From: Brachybacterium tyrofermentans
GTDB lineage: Bacteria > Actinomycetota > Actinomycetes > Actinomycetales > Dermabacteraceae
Assembly: GCF_014897585.1 (NCBI RefSeq)
Contig: NZ_JABUXW010000014.1
Location: 62,001 to 126,000, forward strand
Direction: 5' to 3'
Length of the DNA: 64,000 nucleotides
Shown: positions 8,357-16,809 of the stretch, in pieces
How the letters are laid out: every line of letters starts with the position of its first letter
Numbering within the stretch: the first letter of the stretch is position 1
Made by a program: the position numbers and the translations under genes
The notes under the pieces: generated by a model
Told to the model about the DNA's origin: nothing
Seen by the model: only the letters and a program-made list of their open reading frames with translations
The model's database searches: none

Positions 8357-8395
8357 CCACATGAAATAACAGTTAATATCTGTGGGAATGTGTGG
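8357..8395. promoter_or_regulatory. AT-rich nested dyad upstream of fruR, likely operator/promoter
   Basis: In a 70% GC background this 39-bp stretch is AT-rich. An outer imperfect dyad is formed by CCACAT (8357-8362) and ATGTGTGG (8388-8395). An inner dyad is ACAG-TTAATAT-CTGT (8369-8383). It lies 84-122 bp upstream of the fruR start, where a FruR operator is expected. The exact -35/-10 assignment is uncertain. From 8396 to 8669 I see no further gene or clear signal, apart from a possible -10-like TACCAT at 8621-8626 before the next gene. Confidence 0.5.
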
Positions 8396-8669
8396 CTGAA
8401 TGCATGAGTCGGGGGCAGCAGGGCGATGGCGGGCGAGCTGAACGGCGCGGCCAGCATCCTGCGCGGAGGTGCTGGTGGGACGGGGCCAGGGCGCGGTCAG
8501 GGCCGCTGCAGCCGGAGATCAGCCAGAGCTCAGCCAGCGATCCACCGGTGGAAGGCCGGTCCGGACGAGTCGACCGTCACGCAGGCGCCCGCTGCGCGGG
8601 CTCGAGCGCATGCGGGCCGATACCATCGTTGCTCTCTGCGTCGATCGCACCCCGAGGAGAAGAGAAAAG

Positions 8670-9197
8670 ATGTCCCAGGCCTACCATGCCGACTCGTCCG
8701 AGCTGTCGACCAAGGAGGTCCTGACCTGGGAGCTGTTCGGCACCGCCTCGCGGGAGCTGGCGCAGATCATCGCTGATTCTGCGTTCGAGCCGGAGATCGT
8801 CATCGCGGTGGCCCGTGGCGGTCTGCTGCCGGCCGGGTCCCTCTCCTACGCCCTGGGCCTGAAGCTCGCCGACGCGATCAACGTCGAGTTCTACACCGAC
8901 GTGCACGAGACCTTGCCCGAGCCGGTTCTGCTCGCGCCGATGCTGGACAACGAGTCGATCCAGGGCAAGCGACTGCTCGTGGTCGACGATGTCGCCGACT
9001 CCGGCCGCACCCTCGCCCTCGTGCTCGACCTGCTGCGCGAGCAGGGCGCCGACGCCCGCAGTGCGGTGCTGTACTCGAAGTCCGCCTCCGTCGTCTCCCC
9101 GGACTTCGTGTGGCGGCGCACCGATGAGTGGATCGTCTTCCCGTGGTCGGCCGAGCCGCCGGTGGTCGCGAACCAGGGTGCCGCCGCGACGGACTGA
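8670..9197 (+). CDS. Purine phosphoribosyltransferase (Gpt/Hpt-like)
   Basis: A 175-residue type I phosphoribosyltransferase. The PRPP-binding motif LLVVDDVADSGRT is at about residues 105-117, and an N-terminal ARGGLLPAGSLSYALG loop matches the PRTase fold. The arrangement resembles bacterial xanthine/hypoxanthine-guanine PRTases, which salvage free purine bases to nucleotides; the exact base cannot be told. The ATG at 8670 is preceded by a purine-rich GAGGAGAAGAG. It appears monocistronic. Confidence 0.8.
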   Translation: MSQAYHADSSELSTKEVLTWELFGTASRELAQIIADSAFEPEIVIAVARGGLLPAGSLSYALGLKLADAINVEFYTDVHETLPEPVLLAPMLDNESIQGKRLLVVDDVADSGRTLALVLDLLREQGADARSAVLYSKSASVVSPDFVWRRTDEWIVFPWSAEPPVVANQGAAATD

Positions 9198-9303
9198 CGC
9201 ACCGAGGACGGACGCGCGCTTCTTCATGTCGTCCGCGATATCCGCCCAGATGGCAGGGCATGAGTGCTCTTCCGCCCTCGGGCGCGGGCGCGGTGCGCAG
9301 AGA

Positions 9304-9346
9304 TTGCTACGATCGCGAGATCGAGCTAAAGTAGGTATCTACCTAC
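9304..9346 (+). promoter_or_regulatory. Toxin-antitoxin promoter with palindromic operator
   Basis: TTGCTA (9304-9309) and TAAAGT (9327-9332) are separated by 17 bp, a good -35/-10 pair. Overlapping the -10 and the expected start site is a perfect palindrome, GTAGGTA-TC-TACCTAC (9331-9346). This is the classic position for autorepression by the antitoxin or the toxin-antitoxin complex. Confidence 0.75.
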
Positions 9347-9362
9347 GGCGGAGATGATCGTG

Positions 9363-9602
9363 ATGACGACGATAAGTGCTGGTCAGTTCAACCGCGACGT
9401 CAGCGCGGCCAAGCGCGAGGCCGGTCATGGACCGGTCGTGATCACCGATCGCGGCGAGCCTGCCTTCGTTCTCCTGTCGATCGAGGAATACCGACGTCTG
9501 GGAGAAGACGGCGCAGATCTGGTCGAGCGGTTGAGCATGGTCGATGACGTCGACTTCGACGTCGAGCCGATCAAGGTCGGTCTGAGGGTTCCTGACCTGT
9601 GA
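9363..9602 (+). CDS. Phd/YefM-family antitoxin
   Basis: A 79-residue antitoxin. The N-terminal DNA-binding half is typical of Phd/YefM: MTTISAGQFNRDVSAAKREA followed by GPVVITDRGEPAFVLLSIEEYRRL. The acidic C-terminus (VDDVDFDVEPIKVG) probably wraps the toxin. The ATG at 9363 is preferred over 9354 because GGAG lies 9 nt before it, whereas it directly abuts the earlier ATG. The stop overlaps the toxin GTG start by 4 nt (GTGA). Confidence 0.88.
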   Translation: MTTISAGQFNRDVSAAKREAGHGPVVITDRGEPAFVLLSIEEYRRLGEDGADLVERLSMVDDVDFDVEPIKVGLRVPDL

Positions 9603-10030
9603 GCTATCTGCTCGACACGAACGTGGTCAGCGAGCTTCGCAAACCGGAGCACAAGGCCGACCCGATGGTGCGCTCGTGGGTCGCATCCCGTGCCCCGTCA
9701 GACCTGTACCTGTCGGTACTGACGATCATGGAGATCGAGATCGGGATCGGACGACTAGCTCGTCGAGATCCTGCTCAGGCGGGTCGTCTGCAGACATGGC
9801 TGGAGGATGATCTGCTCAAGGTGTTCGCGGGCCGAATCCTTTCCATGGATCTCGCCGTGGCCCGGCGGGCGGCGCGGCTGCATGTTCCTGATCCGAGTCC
9901 AGAGCGGGACGCCATGATCGCCGCCACGGCGGCAGTCCACGCCTTGACCGTGGTGACGCGCAACGTCAAGGATTTCGAGCAGTTGGATGTCGCGCTCATC
10001 GATCCGTGGGGACGACGCGAGGACGGGTAG
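9599..10030 (+). CDS. PIN-domain toxin (VapC/FitB-like ribonuclease)
   Basis: A 143-residue PIN-domain protein with the acidic metal-binding set of VapC/FitB toxins: D6 (LLDTNVVSEL), E45 (TIMEIEIGIG), D104 (PERDAMIAATA) and D125 (TRNVKDF). Family members are magnesium-dependent RNases that cut tRNA, rRNA or mRNA. The GTG start overlaps the antitoxin stop, so the two are translationally coupled. The conserved acidic residues appear intact, so the toxin is probably active. Confidence 0.9.
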   Translation: MSYLLDTNVVSELRKPEHKADPMVRSWVASRAPSDLYLSVLTIMEIEIGIGRLARRDPAQAGRLQTWLEDDLLKVFAGRILSMDLAVARRAARLHVPDPSPERDAMIAATAAVHALTVVTRNVKDFEQLDVALIDPWGRREDG

Positions 10031-10080
10031 ACACCACCAGCGGCGAGACGCGAGACCCGAGCCGTGCTGTCATCGTGTCC

Positions 10081-10962
10081 TCACTGGAGGTCCGGGGCGT
10101 CTGTTCGGACGAAGCGTATCGATGCCACAGCGGCAGCGATGATCGCCCAGGCGGCCAAGGCCAGCATGGCTGTGATCGGTGTGATTCCTGTGGTCGTCAC
10201 CGTTGACCCGGTGAGCGCGGCTAGCGGGTTTGTTCCGCTGATGTCGGGAACGAGGCCGAACGGAAGAAAGAGTGCGGGGTTGGGTGTGCCGACGATGAGG
10301 AGCGTGATCGGCCGTATGACGCTTTCGACGATGATCGCCGCTCCGAGCACGATGATCACCGTGACCGGGCTGCGAGCGAGCAAGCCGATGGCGAATCCGA
10401 TCGCGGCATAGAGAACGAGAGCGAGAGCGCCCTTGCCCCATAGCCCGGCCAGCGCGACGGTGTCGAGTTGCAGTGGCGCGCCGTGGATGGCGAGGCCGAT
10501 GGTGAGCAGGAGGCCCCGGATCACGACGAGCACGACGACCCCAGCGATCACCGTGAGAGCGAGAGCGGTCATCTTGGCGAGCAGCAGCTGCGCCCGGCGG
10601 GGTTCGGCGAGGGCACTGGCGGTGAGCGATCCGCGCCGGTGTTCGGTGGTAATGGTCAACGCACCGATGAGCAGGGCTGCGATGGCGGGGAGGCCGCTGC
10701 CGGTTCCAGAGTTGCCCAGCAGGTCGATGATGACTTCTTGGGTTGCGGGAGCGTCGAGGCTTAACGCAGCGAGCTGGGACGGGTCGAGTTGGTCGGCGTC
10801 AGTGGCATTCGGGATGACCTCGTTCAGGGCGATCAGCCCGTCGATGATCGAGGGCAGCAGGACAAGGAGCAGCCCGATGAATACGGCCTCGGCGACGACG
10901 AGGATCCCGATGATCCTCGCGACGAGCGAGAAGCGGAGGCGAAGCAGTTCGCTGGCGATCAC
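10081..10962 (-). CDS. ABC-2 type transporter permease
   Basis: A 293-residue membrane protein with about six transmembrane segments: an N-terminal one near residues 15-38, then a group from IAALLIGALTITT to the C-terminal ITAMLALAAWAIIAAAVAS. The motif TITTEHRRGSLTASAL resembles the coupling region of ABC-2 export permeases. The GTG start overlaps the ATPase stop by 4 nt. Together with the ATPase it forms an exporter next to a NarL-type two-component system, an arrangement common for antimicrobial-peptide or lantibiotic resistance modules. The substrate is unknown. Confidence 0.85.
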   Translation of the reverse strand: MIASELLRLRFSLVARIIGILVVAEAVFIGLLLVLLPSIIDGLIALNEVIPNATDADQLDPSQLAALSLDAPATQEVIIDLLGNSGTGSGLPAIAALLIGALTITTEHRRGSLTASALAEPRRAQLLLAKMTALALTVIAGVVVLVVIRGLLLTIGLAIHGAPLQLDTVALAGLWGKGALALVLYAAIGFAIGLLARSPVTVIIVLGAAIIVESVIRPITLLIVGTPNPALFLPFGLVPDISGTNPLAALTGSTVTTTGITPITAMLALAAWAIIAAAVASIRFVRTDAPDLQ

Positions 10963-11720
10963 GCTCCCACCTCCTGCGTGGCAGAGGCTGTATGGAGTGT
11001 GGAGAGGTAGAAGGCTTCGAGGTCGACGCCTTCGGGCAGCTGGCCGAGGGTCGTCTCGGCCAGAATGCGACCACCGCCGATGATGACGACGTCGTCGATG
11101 AACCGATCAAGTTCTGCCAGGACGTGGCTGGTCAGCAGCACGGTGGCTCCGCGGTCTGCGTAGTCGCGCAGGAGGGTGCGCATCCAGATCATGCCCTCCG
11201 GATCGAGCCCGTTGGCCGGCTCATCGAGGATCAGTGTGCTCGGCTCCGGAAGCAGCGCGAGGGCAAGACCGAGTCGTCGCCGCATGCCTTGCGAGAAAGT
11301 CCTGATCTTCCGGTTCGCGACCTCGGACAGTCCCACCTCGTGAAGCACGCGGGGTATCCGCGACCTCGAGGTGTGGGTTGCGGCGCACGCGATGCGCAGC
11401 TGCTTGGTCGGCGTCAGACCTGGGTGCAGGCCGGCGTTCTCCAGGAGCACGCCGACCGACCGCCCGGGGTGCGCGATCGCCCGGTACGGGTAGCCGCCGA
11501 AGGTGGCAGAGCCTGTGGCGGCAGCGGTGAGCGCCAGCAGTATGCGAATGGTCGTGGTCTTGCCCGAGCCGTTCGGACCCAGGTATCCAGTAACGCGACC
11601 CGGGCGGGCCGCGAACGAGATATCGCGGAGAACGTCGCGATCGCTGAACCTCTTGCTGAGGCCCTGGACCTCGATCGCGAGACCGGACAGCGGTGGCGGA
11701 GCATCGGCTTCATCATTCAT
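10959..11720 (-). CDS. ABC transporter ATP-binding protein
   Basis: A 253-residue ABC ATPase with Walker A GPNGSGKTTT, signature FSQGMRRRLGLA (a variant of LSGGQ), Walker B TLILDEPANGLDPEG and an H-loop LLTSHV. It is of the drug/antibiotic exporter (DrrA/CcmA-like) type. The ATG at 11720 (MNDEADAP) is preferred because an upstream in-frame candidate at 11765 would run through the inverted repeat at 11755-11772. It is first in a two-gene operon with the permease and diverges from the sensor kinase gene. Confidence 0.9.
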   Translation of the reverse strand: MNDEADAPPPLSGLAIEVQGLSKRFSDRDVLRDISFAARPGRVTGYLGPNGSGKTTTIRILLALTAAATGSATFGGYPYRAIAHPGRSVGVLLENAGLHPGLTPTKQLRIACAATHTSRSRIPRVLHEVGLSEVANRKIRTFSQGMRRRLGLALALLPEPSTLILDEPANGLDPEGMIWMRTLLRDYADRGATVLLTSHVLAELDRFIDDVVIIGGGRILAETTLGQLPEGVDLEAFYLSTLHTASATQEVGA

Positions 11721-11754
11721 GCGTCCAGCGTGTCGGGGTCGGAGCCCACGGCAC

Positions 11755-11811
11755 ATCTGTCGCAAGACAGATTTCCCGGGGACGCCGCGAGAAGTCCATC
11801 CTCCGACAGAT
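11755..11811. promoter_or_regulatory. GACAGAT dyad plus third half-site between exporter and kinase genes
   Basis: ATCTGTC-GCAA-GACAGAT (11755-11772) is a perfect inverted repeat with 4-nt spacing. A third GACAGAT occurs at 11805-11811. The sites lie in the 124-bp divergent spacer and are good candidates for binding by the NarL/LuxR-type response regulator encoded alongside. Confidence 0.5.
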
Positions 11812-11844
11812 GCCGATCTCCCCGCACTCAGACATCATGGGGGC

Positions 11845-13089
11845 ATGTCTTCGGCGACTTCGACCGGTAGCACCGGCAGGTACGACACCCTCGTCGTCCT
11901 GGCGGTCGGCGCCTTGAGCGTGGCTGTGGGTGCCCTGTATCTGTGGGCGATCCACGACTACATCATCGACGGTGGAGTCGCACGGTACGTCGTGTTTCTC
12001 GTGGTCAACACGCTGGCCGCCGGTCTGCTGTGGTGGCATCGGCAGCATTCGCTGCTGGTGTTCAGTGGGGTGATGCTGGTCCTTCTCACCAGCTCGATGC
12101 TGACCGGGCAGACCGGCAGTGCGGCGTTCACCCTGCCGCTCTGGTTCAGCGTCTACGCCGTCGCCGCGTACGCGCCGTTCCGACTCGGGTTGATCGTCGT
12201 GGCGGCCGGATGGCTGCTCAGCACGTCCTTGAAAGTGGGGCTCGCCATCCGGAACGGTCTCGAGGTCACGGTGCCCGAGATCGGCCTGGTCACGCTGGAT
12301 ATTGGTTTCTTCTTCGTCGCGTGCTCTGCGGTCGGTTATGGGTTCCGTCTCCAGCGGCAGCGTGCCAGCGATGCCGCTGAGCGGGCCCGGCTGGTCGAGA
12401 AGCACTCGCGCGCGGTGAATGCCGAGGCCGTCGCGACGGAACGCAACCGTCTCGCTCGCGATCTGCACGACCTCGCCGCTCACGAGGTGATGGACGTCCT
12501 GCTTTCCCTCCGGGCACTGAGGCTCACCAATCACGAGCCGATCCTGACCGAGGTGGAGGAGAAGACCGCTCGGGCCCTGGACAACATGCGCATGGTGGTC
12601 CGTGCTCTGCGCGAGGAGGATGTCGACGACCCGGCCCGATCGCCCCTCGACGTGGCTGCTCGCGAGCTGATCGACGCTGTAGCCAGGGAACGGGGTATCG
12701 CCGTGGATTCGCACGTCCGGGTACCTGCCCGTGTCGGTGACGCCGCGGCCTCCACGGTGCTCAGCATCTTGAAGGAGGCTCTGCTCAACGCCGATGCCCA
12801 TGCCCCGGGACACACGGTCACCGTTGCTCTCGACGCCGATGGTGACCGCGTGCAGCTGACCGTCACCAATCCGACCAGTCAGCATCTCGGCAGTGAGGAG
12901 CGATCATCGCCGGAGCACGCCCGGAACGCGGGCACTGGCTATGGGCTGGTCGGTGCGGCTGAACGGGCCGCGCTGCTGGGCGGGATGCTTGAGGCTGCCC
13001 CCACGCCGAACGGGGACTGGATCGTAGCCCTCACGCTGCCCAACCCCTCACCCGCTGACCGGGCTTACGCCGTCGGGAGGAGCGCATGA
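11845..13089 (+). CDS. Two-component sensor histidine kinase (HisKA_3/NarX-like)
   Basis: A 414-residue kinase. The N-terminal part (about residues 12-165) has several hydrophobic transmembrane segments and no extracellular domain. The dimerisation/phosphoacceptor segment is ERNRLARDLHDLAAHEVMDV with the phosphorylated histidine at H208. The HATPase_c domain follows (SILKEALLNADAHAPG; GTGYGLVGAAERAALLGG). Lack of a large extracytoplasmic sensor suggests it senses within the membrane or through the neighbouring exporter, as LiaS- and DesK-type kinases do. It overlaps the response regulator by 4 nt. Confidence 0.88.
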   Translation: MSSATSTGSTGRYDTLVVLAVGALSVAVGALYLWAIHDYIIDGGVARYVVFLVVNTLAAGLLWWHRQHSLLVFSGVMLVLLTSSMLTGQTGSAAFTLPLWFSVYAVAAYAPFRLGLIVVAAGWLLSTSLKVGLAIRNGLEVTVPEIGLVTLDIGFFFVACSAVGYGFRLQRQRASDAAERARLVEKHSRAVNAEAVATERNRLARDLHDLAAHEVMDVLLSLRALRLTNHEPILTEVEEKTARALDNMRMVVRALREEDVDDPARSPLDVAARELIDAVARERGIAVDSHVRVPARVGDAAASTVLSILKEALLNADAHAPGHTVTVALDADGDRVQLTVTNPTSQHLGSEERSSPEHARNAGTGYGLVGAAERAALLGGMLEAAPTPNGDWIVALTLPNPSPADRAYAVGRSA

Positions 13090-13760
13090 TCCGGGTATTG
13101 ATCGCCGATGACCAGCCCAGCGTCCGTCGCTCTCTTCGCACTTTTCTCGAAGTCGACGGCGACATCGAGGTCGTGGGCGAAGCGTCCAATGGCCATGAAG
13201 CTGTCGAACGGGCCCACAGTCTGCGGCCCGACGTCGTGCTGATGGACGTGCGGATGCCCGGGGGTGATGGCCTCACGGCGACTGCTCAGCTCACTGATCC
13301 GACCGCTGAGCGGCCGGTCCCCGTCGTCGTGATCACGACTTTCGACCTCGACGAATATGTCTTCGGGGCGCTGGAGAAAGGGGCTGCGGGCTTCCTGCTC
13401 AAAGATGCCGATCCAGCGCATCTGACCCTCGCAGTGAGGGCTGCTGCGGCCGGAGACGGACTGGTCTCTCCTGCGGTGACCGGCCGCGTGATCCGCGAGT
13501 TCGCCCGTCGGCGGCCAGCCGAAGAATCGTCTCTGCCGCTACCCGACCTGACTGCTCGAGAGGGCGATGTCCTCACCGCCCTCGCTGACGGGCAGAGCAA
13601 CGCCGAGATCGCAGAGAGCCTGTTCGTGGAGGTCGGTACGGTGAAGACCCATGTCTCACGCATCATCGCCAAGCTCGGCGTCCGCGATCGCGTCCAAGCC
13701 GCGATCTGGGCGCATCAGAATCCCTGCTGGGACCGTGGGGGCGGAGCGGGCACGCGGTGA
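13086..13760 (+). CDS. NarL/LuxR-family response regulator
   Basis: A 224-residue regulator. The receiver domain has the acidic pair in IADDQPS and the phosphoacceptor D54 in VVLMDVRMPGGDG. The C-terminal LuxR-type helix-turn-helix is LTAREGDVLTALADGQSNAEIAESLFVEVGTVKTHVSRI. It is cotranscribed and translationally coupled (ATGA) with the kinase. It probably activates the divergent ABC exporter through the GACAGAT dyad. Confidence 0.93.
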   Translation: MIRVLIADDQPSVRRSLRTFLEVDGDIEVVGEASNGHEAVERAHSLRPDVVLMDVRMPGGDGLTATAQLTDPTAERPVPVVVITTFDLDEYVFGALEKGAAGFLLKDADPAHLTLAVRAAAAGDGLVSPAVTGRVIREFARRRPAEESSLPLPDLTAREGDVLTALADGQSNAEIAESLFVEVGTVKTHVSRIIAKLGVRDRVQAAIWAHQNPCWDRGGGAGTR

Positions 13761-13783
13761 GCCGGCGGGCCTCCACGTGCCCG
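13747..13783. terminator. Possible terminator at the end of the response regulator gene
   Basis: CGGGCACG (13747-13754) and CGTGCCCG (13776-13783) form an 8-bp stem with a 21-nt loop. It overlaps the stop codon of the response regulator and faces the convergent glycosidase-like gene. No T-tract follows, so support is modest. Confidence 0.35.
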
Positions 13784-13829
13784 ACGTCCTCATATCGAAT
13801 CGTGGGCTGGACAGTGGCCGGTGCCGCAG

Positions 13830-15458
13830 TCAGCCGCGCACCCGCACTGCTTTCGAGGGCGCACTCTGGTGCCAGGTGCGGTCGTAGGCCGTGACCGCGT
13901 AGTACCCGTTGCCGTCGGCGCCCTCGGCCTCGAGGTGCACGAGCGCCTGCGAGCCCCGGTCCGCGCGCACGGTCGCCACCAGATTCCGCCCGTCGGCGAG
14001 AGCCTCGTCGGTCACGTCGGCGGTGGGCAGGTGCCACAGGGCGTAGCTGGCGGCTCCGTGCCCTCTCCATCGCACCTGCACCCCGTCCTCCGTGCGGCGC
14101 ACCACCAGCACGGTCGGCGCACCGGGAGCCTCACCGGGCACCATCTCGAGCTCGGGCACGATCGCCGGGTGCTGATAGTGGCGCTGGACGAGGTCGTCGA
14201 CCGAACCGGTGGTGTCATCGCGCAGGCTCGCCGCGCTGAAATACACGTTGCCGTCCACGGCGTCCAGGCTGCGGGTCAGATCGACGTGATCGCCCAGCTC
14301 TGTGACCTCGGGGAACACTCCGCTGATCGCCTTGTAGGCGGCTTCGCCGATGTACAGGCCCACATCGGTGCCCTCGACCTTCTCGGCCCACCAGTTCACG
14401 AGGGTCTCGTAGTCCGCGGCGGGGTGGCCGAACTGCCAGTAGATCTGCGGGGTGATGTAGTCGACCCAACCCTCGCGCACCCAGCGCAGCGAATCCGCGC
14501 AGATGATCTCGTAGCTCTCCGAGCCCGAGGTGTCCGACCCCTCCGGATCGCTCGTGGAGTTCCGCCAGATCCCGAACGGGCTGATCCCGAAGCGCACCCA
14601 CGGCTTCTCCGCATGGATCCGCTCATGCATCTCGCTGACCAGCAAGTTGATGTTCTCCCGGCGCCAGTCCTCGATCGAGGTGGCGCCATCGGACTGGGCG
14701 TCGTACGTGGCTTGGTCCGGGTACTCCTTCCCGGCGATCGCGTAGGGATAGAAGTAGTCGTCGAAGTGGGCGCCGTCCACGTCGTACCGCGAGATCGCAT
14801 CCATCATCGCGTCCTGCACGAAGGCGCGCACCTCGGGCAGGCCCGGGTCGTAGTAGAGCTTCCCGCCGAAGGGCCAGACCCAGTCGGGGTGCACCCGCGC
14901 CGGATGGTCCTCGACCAGATCAGGCGTCTCGCTCATCGCAACCCGGTAGGGGTTGAACCAGGCGTGGAACTCGATGTTGCGCTCGTGGGCCGCCTCGATC
15001 TGGAAGGCCAGCGGATCGTAGCCGGGATCCTGCCCCTGAGTGCCCGTGAGGTACACCGACCAGGGTTCGAAGCGGGAGGGCCAGAAGGCATCCGCTGTGG
15101 GCCGCACCTGGGCGATCACCGCGTTCAGGCCGAGCGACTGAGCACGGTCCAGCCAGGCGATGTACTCGGCCTTCTGCTCCTCGATGCTCAGCCCGCTCGT
15201 CGAGGGCCAGTCGATGTTGACCACGGAGGAGAGCCACAGGGCGCGGAACTCCCGGGAGGGCGGGGGAGCGGGGTCCTCCCCAGGGGCAGCGGGCGCAGAA
15301 GCGGCAACAGCCGGTACCGCCGACGCGGCCTCCGCGGCGGTGACTGCGGTTCCGCCGACGGCGGCCCGGGTGGACAGGGACAGGAAGGAACGGCGATCGA
15401 CAGGATGCACGGCGCTGTGGACTCCTCGGTCGGTGACGGTGGTCACCAACGGTCGCAC
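13830..15458 (-). CDS. Exported glycosyl hydrolase-like 10 (GHL10/DUF187) protein
   Basis: A 542-residue protein with a twin-arginine signal (DRRSFLSLSTRAAVGGTAV, about residues 21-39) followed by an Ala/Pro-rich stretch. The GHL10 domain (PF02638) is clear: REFRALWLSSVVNIDWPS, LGLNAVIAQVRPTADAFWPS, FHAWFNPYRV, YDVDGAHFDDYFYPY and VRFGISPFGIWRN. A C-terminal ~90 residues (GAPTVLVVRRTEDGVQVRW onward) resemble a fibronectin-III-like module. Family members act on cell-wall or polysaccharide substrates; the exact bond cut is unknown. The gene appears monocistronic. Confidence 0.88.
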   Translation of the reverse strand: MRPLVTTVTDRGVHSAVHPVDRRSFLSLSTRAAVGGTAVTAAEAASAVPAVAASAPAAPGEDPAPPPSREFRALWLSSVVNIDWPSTSGLSIEEQKAEYIAWLDRAQSLGLNAVIAQVRPTADAFWPSRFEPWSVYLTGTQGQDPGYDPLAFQIEAAHERNIEFHAWFNPYRVAMSETPDLVEDHPARVHPDWVWPFGGKLYYDPGLPEVRAFVQDAMMDAISRYDVDGAHFDDYFYPYAIAGKEYPDQATYDAQSDGATSIEDWRRENINLLVSEMHERIHAEKPWVRFGISPFGIWRNSTSDPEGSDTSGSESYEIICADSLRWVREGWVDYITPQIYWQFGHPAADYETLVNWWAEKVEGTDVGLYIGEAAYKAISGVFPEVTELGDHVDLTRSLDAVDGNVYFSAASLRDDTTGSVDDLVQRHYQHPAIVPELEMVPGEAPGAPTVLVVRRTEDGVQVRWRGHGAASYALWHLPTADVTDEALADGRNLVATVRADRGSQALVHLEAEGADGNGYYAVTAYDRTWHQSAPSKAVRVRG

Positions 15459-15506
15459 GGCCTGGGAGGCCGGGCAAGCACCGTTGCGATGCCGGGAGCC
15501 CTGGGG

Positions 15507-16580
15507 TCAGCCCTTCGCGTCGTGACTCTCTGAGCCGGCGTCGGAGCTCTCAGCGCTCTCGGCGCTCTCAGTGCTCTCCACGGTGCCGTGCTGGCCGGCG
15601 TCGTGCTGGCCGGCGCTGTCCCCGGCGTGCCCGCTGCCGTCATGCCCGTCCTCGTCGTGATGCCCGAAGGGCAGGAAGTGCAGGATCACGGCGATGATGC
15701 CGCCGATGATCAGGCCGAACACGAAGGAGAAGGCGGTGTTGATCAGCCAGCCGAGGATCGCGCCGACCCCGGCGATGCCTGCGACGGCACCTTCGAGGTG
15801 GTGCACGAAACCGTAGGGCTGGGCGAGGCCGAGGTCATGGGTGCCGACCAGGAGGATGTGCCCGCCCACCCACAGCATCGCGACCATGCCCACGTAGCTG
15901 ATGACGTTCATGACCTTCGGCATCGCGCCGACCAGGCCGCGGCCGAACCTCTGCTTGAACTCGGAGTCGTCATCAGCCGCCATGGCAAGCCCGACGTCAT
16001 CCATCTTCACCAGGACGCCTACGGCCCCATAGACGAGGACGGTGATGCCGATGGCCACGATCACGAGCACGATCGCGCGTGCCCACAGCGACTCGGCATC
16101 GATCGAATTCATGGAGATGACCATGATCTCGGCGGAGAGGATGAGGTCGGTGCGCACGGCGCTCGAGACGATCTTGTCCTCGGCGCCGGCACCCTCGGCG
16201 GCCGCCGGTGCCTTCTTGGGCTTCCCGCTGACGAGCTCCCAGATCTTCTCGGCGCCCTCGAAGCTGAGATAGAGGCCGCCGAGCATGAGGATCGGAGTCA
16301 GCGCCCAGGGAGCGAAGGCGCTGAGCAGAAGCAGGACCGGGAGGATGAAGATCAGCTTGTTGCGGAAGGAGCCCTTGGTGATCCGCCAGATGATCGGCAG
16401 CTCGCGCTTGGGCTCGAGCCCTTTCACGTACTGCGGCGTCACGGCAGCGTCGTCGATCACCACGCCCATGGCCTTCGAGCCCGCCTTCGCGGACACTGCG
16501 GCGACATCGTCGGCGCTGGCGGCGGCGAGCCGCGCGAGCGCTGCGACGTCGTCGAGGAGTGCGGCGAGTCCACCGGCCAT
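15507..16580 (-). CDS. DUF808 family membrane protein (YedI-like)
   Basis: A 357-residue protein matching the DUF808/YedI family. The N-terminus MAGGLAALLDDVAALARLAAASADDVAA and KAMGVVIDDAAVTPQYV are typical, followed by about six transmembrane segments. The C-terminal ~60 residues are His/Asp/Glu/Ser-rich (GHHDEDGHDGSGHAGD), possibly metal-binding. Function is unknown. The ATG at 16580 fits the family start and has AAGGA 8 nt upstream. Confidence 0.88.
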   Translation of the reverse strand: MAGGLAALLDDVAALARLAAASADDVAAVSAKAGSKAMGVVIDDAAVTPQYVKGLEPKRELPIIWRITKGSFRNKLIFILPVLLLLSAFAPWALTPILMLGGLYLSFEGAEKIWELVSGKPKKAPAAAEGAGAEDKIVSSAVRTDLILSAEIMVISMNSIDAESLWARAIVLVIVAIGITVLVYGAVGVLVKMDDVGLAMAADDDSEFKQRFGRGLVGAMPKVMNVISYVGMVAMLWVGGHILLVGTHDLGLAQPYGFVHHLEGAVAGIAGVGAILGWLINTAFSFVFGLIIGGIIAVILHFLPFGHHDEDGHDGSGHAGDSAGQHDAGQHGTVESTESAESAESSDAGSESHDAKG

Positions 16581-16645
16581 GCGAGGTTCCTTCCCCCGAG
16601 GGATCGGACGCCCGACGGCGACCGCGGTCAGGATATCGGTCGCGG

Positions 16646-16684
16646 CACGAGCGCGGTGCACGAGCGCGGTGCACGAGCGCGGTG
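16646..16684. repeat. 13-bp tandem repeat (3 copies)
   Basis: CACGAGCGCGGTG is repeated perfectly three times (16646-16658, 16659-16671, 16672-16684), and a degraded fourth copy follows. It lies in the 229-bp spacer between the divergent DUF808 and SDR genes, 66 bp upstream of the DUF808 start. No promoter hexamers are clear there. Confidence 0.75.
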
Positions 16685-16809
16685 CACGGGCGCGCGCATC
16701 GAGGGTGTCGACGGCGGAGAGCGCCACGCGGATCACGACGCATTCCACCAGGAGTGAACCTGGACGGCACGGTCTCGACGTGCGCTGATGACGGTGCAAA
16801 GGTGGGCAC

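Noticed and set aside
8392-8776. Small plus-strand ORFs between fruR and the phosphoribosyltransferase gene
   Set aside because: They overlap the promoter dyad or the start of the downstream gene, lack ribosome-binding sites and have random Arg/Gly/Ser composition.
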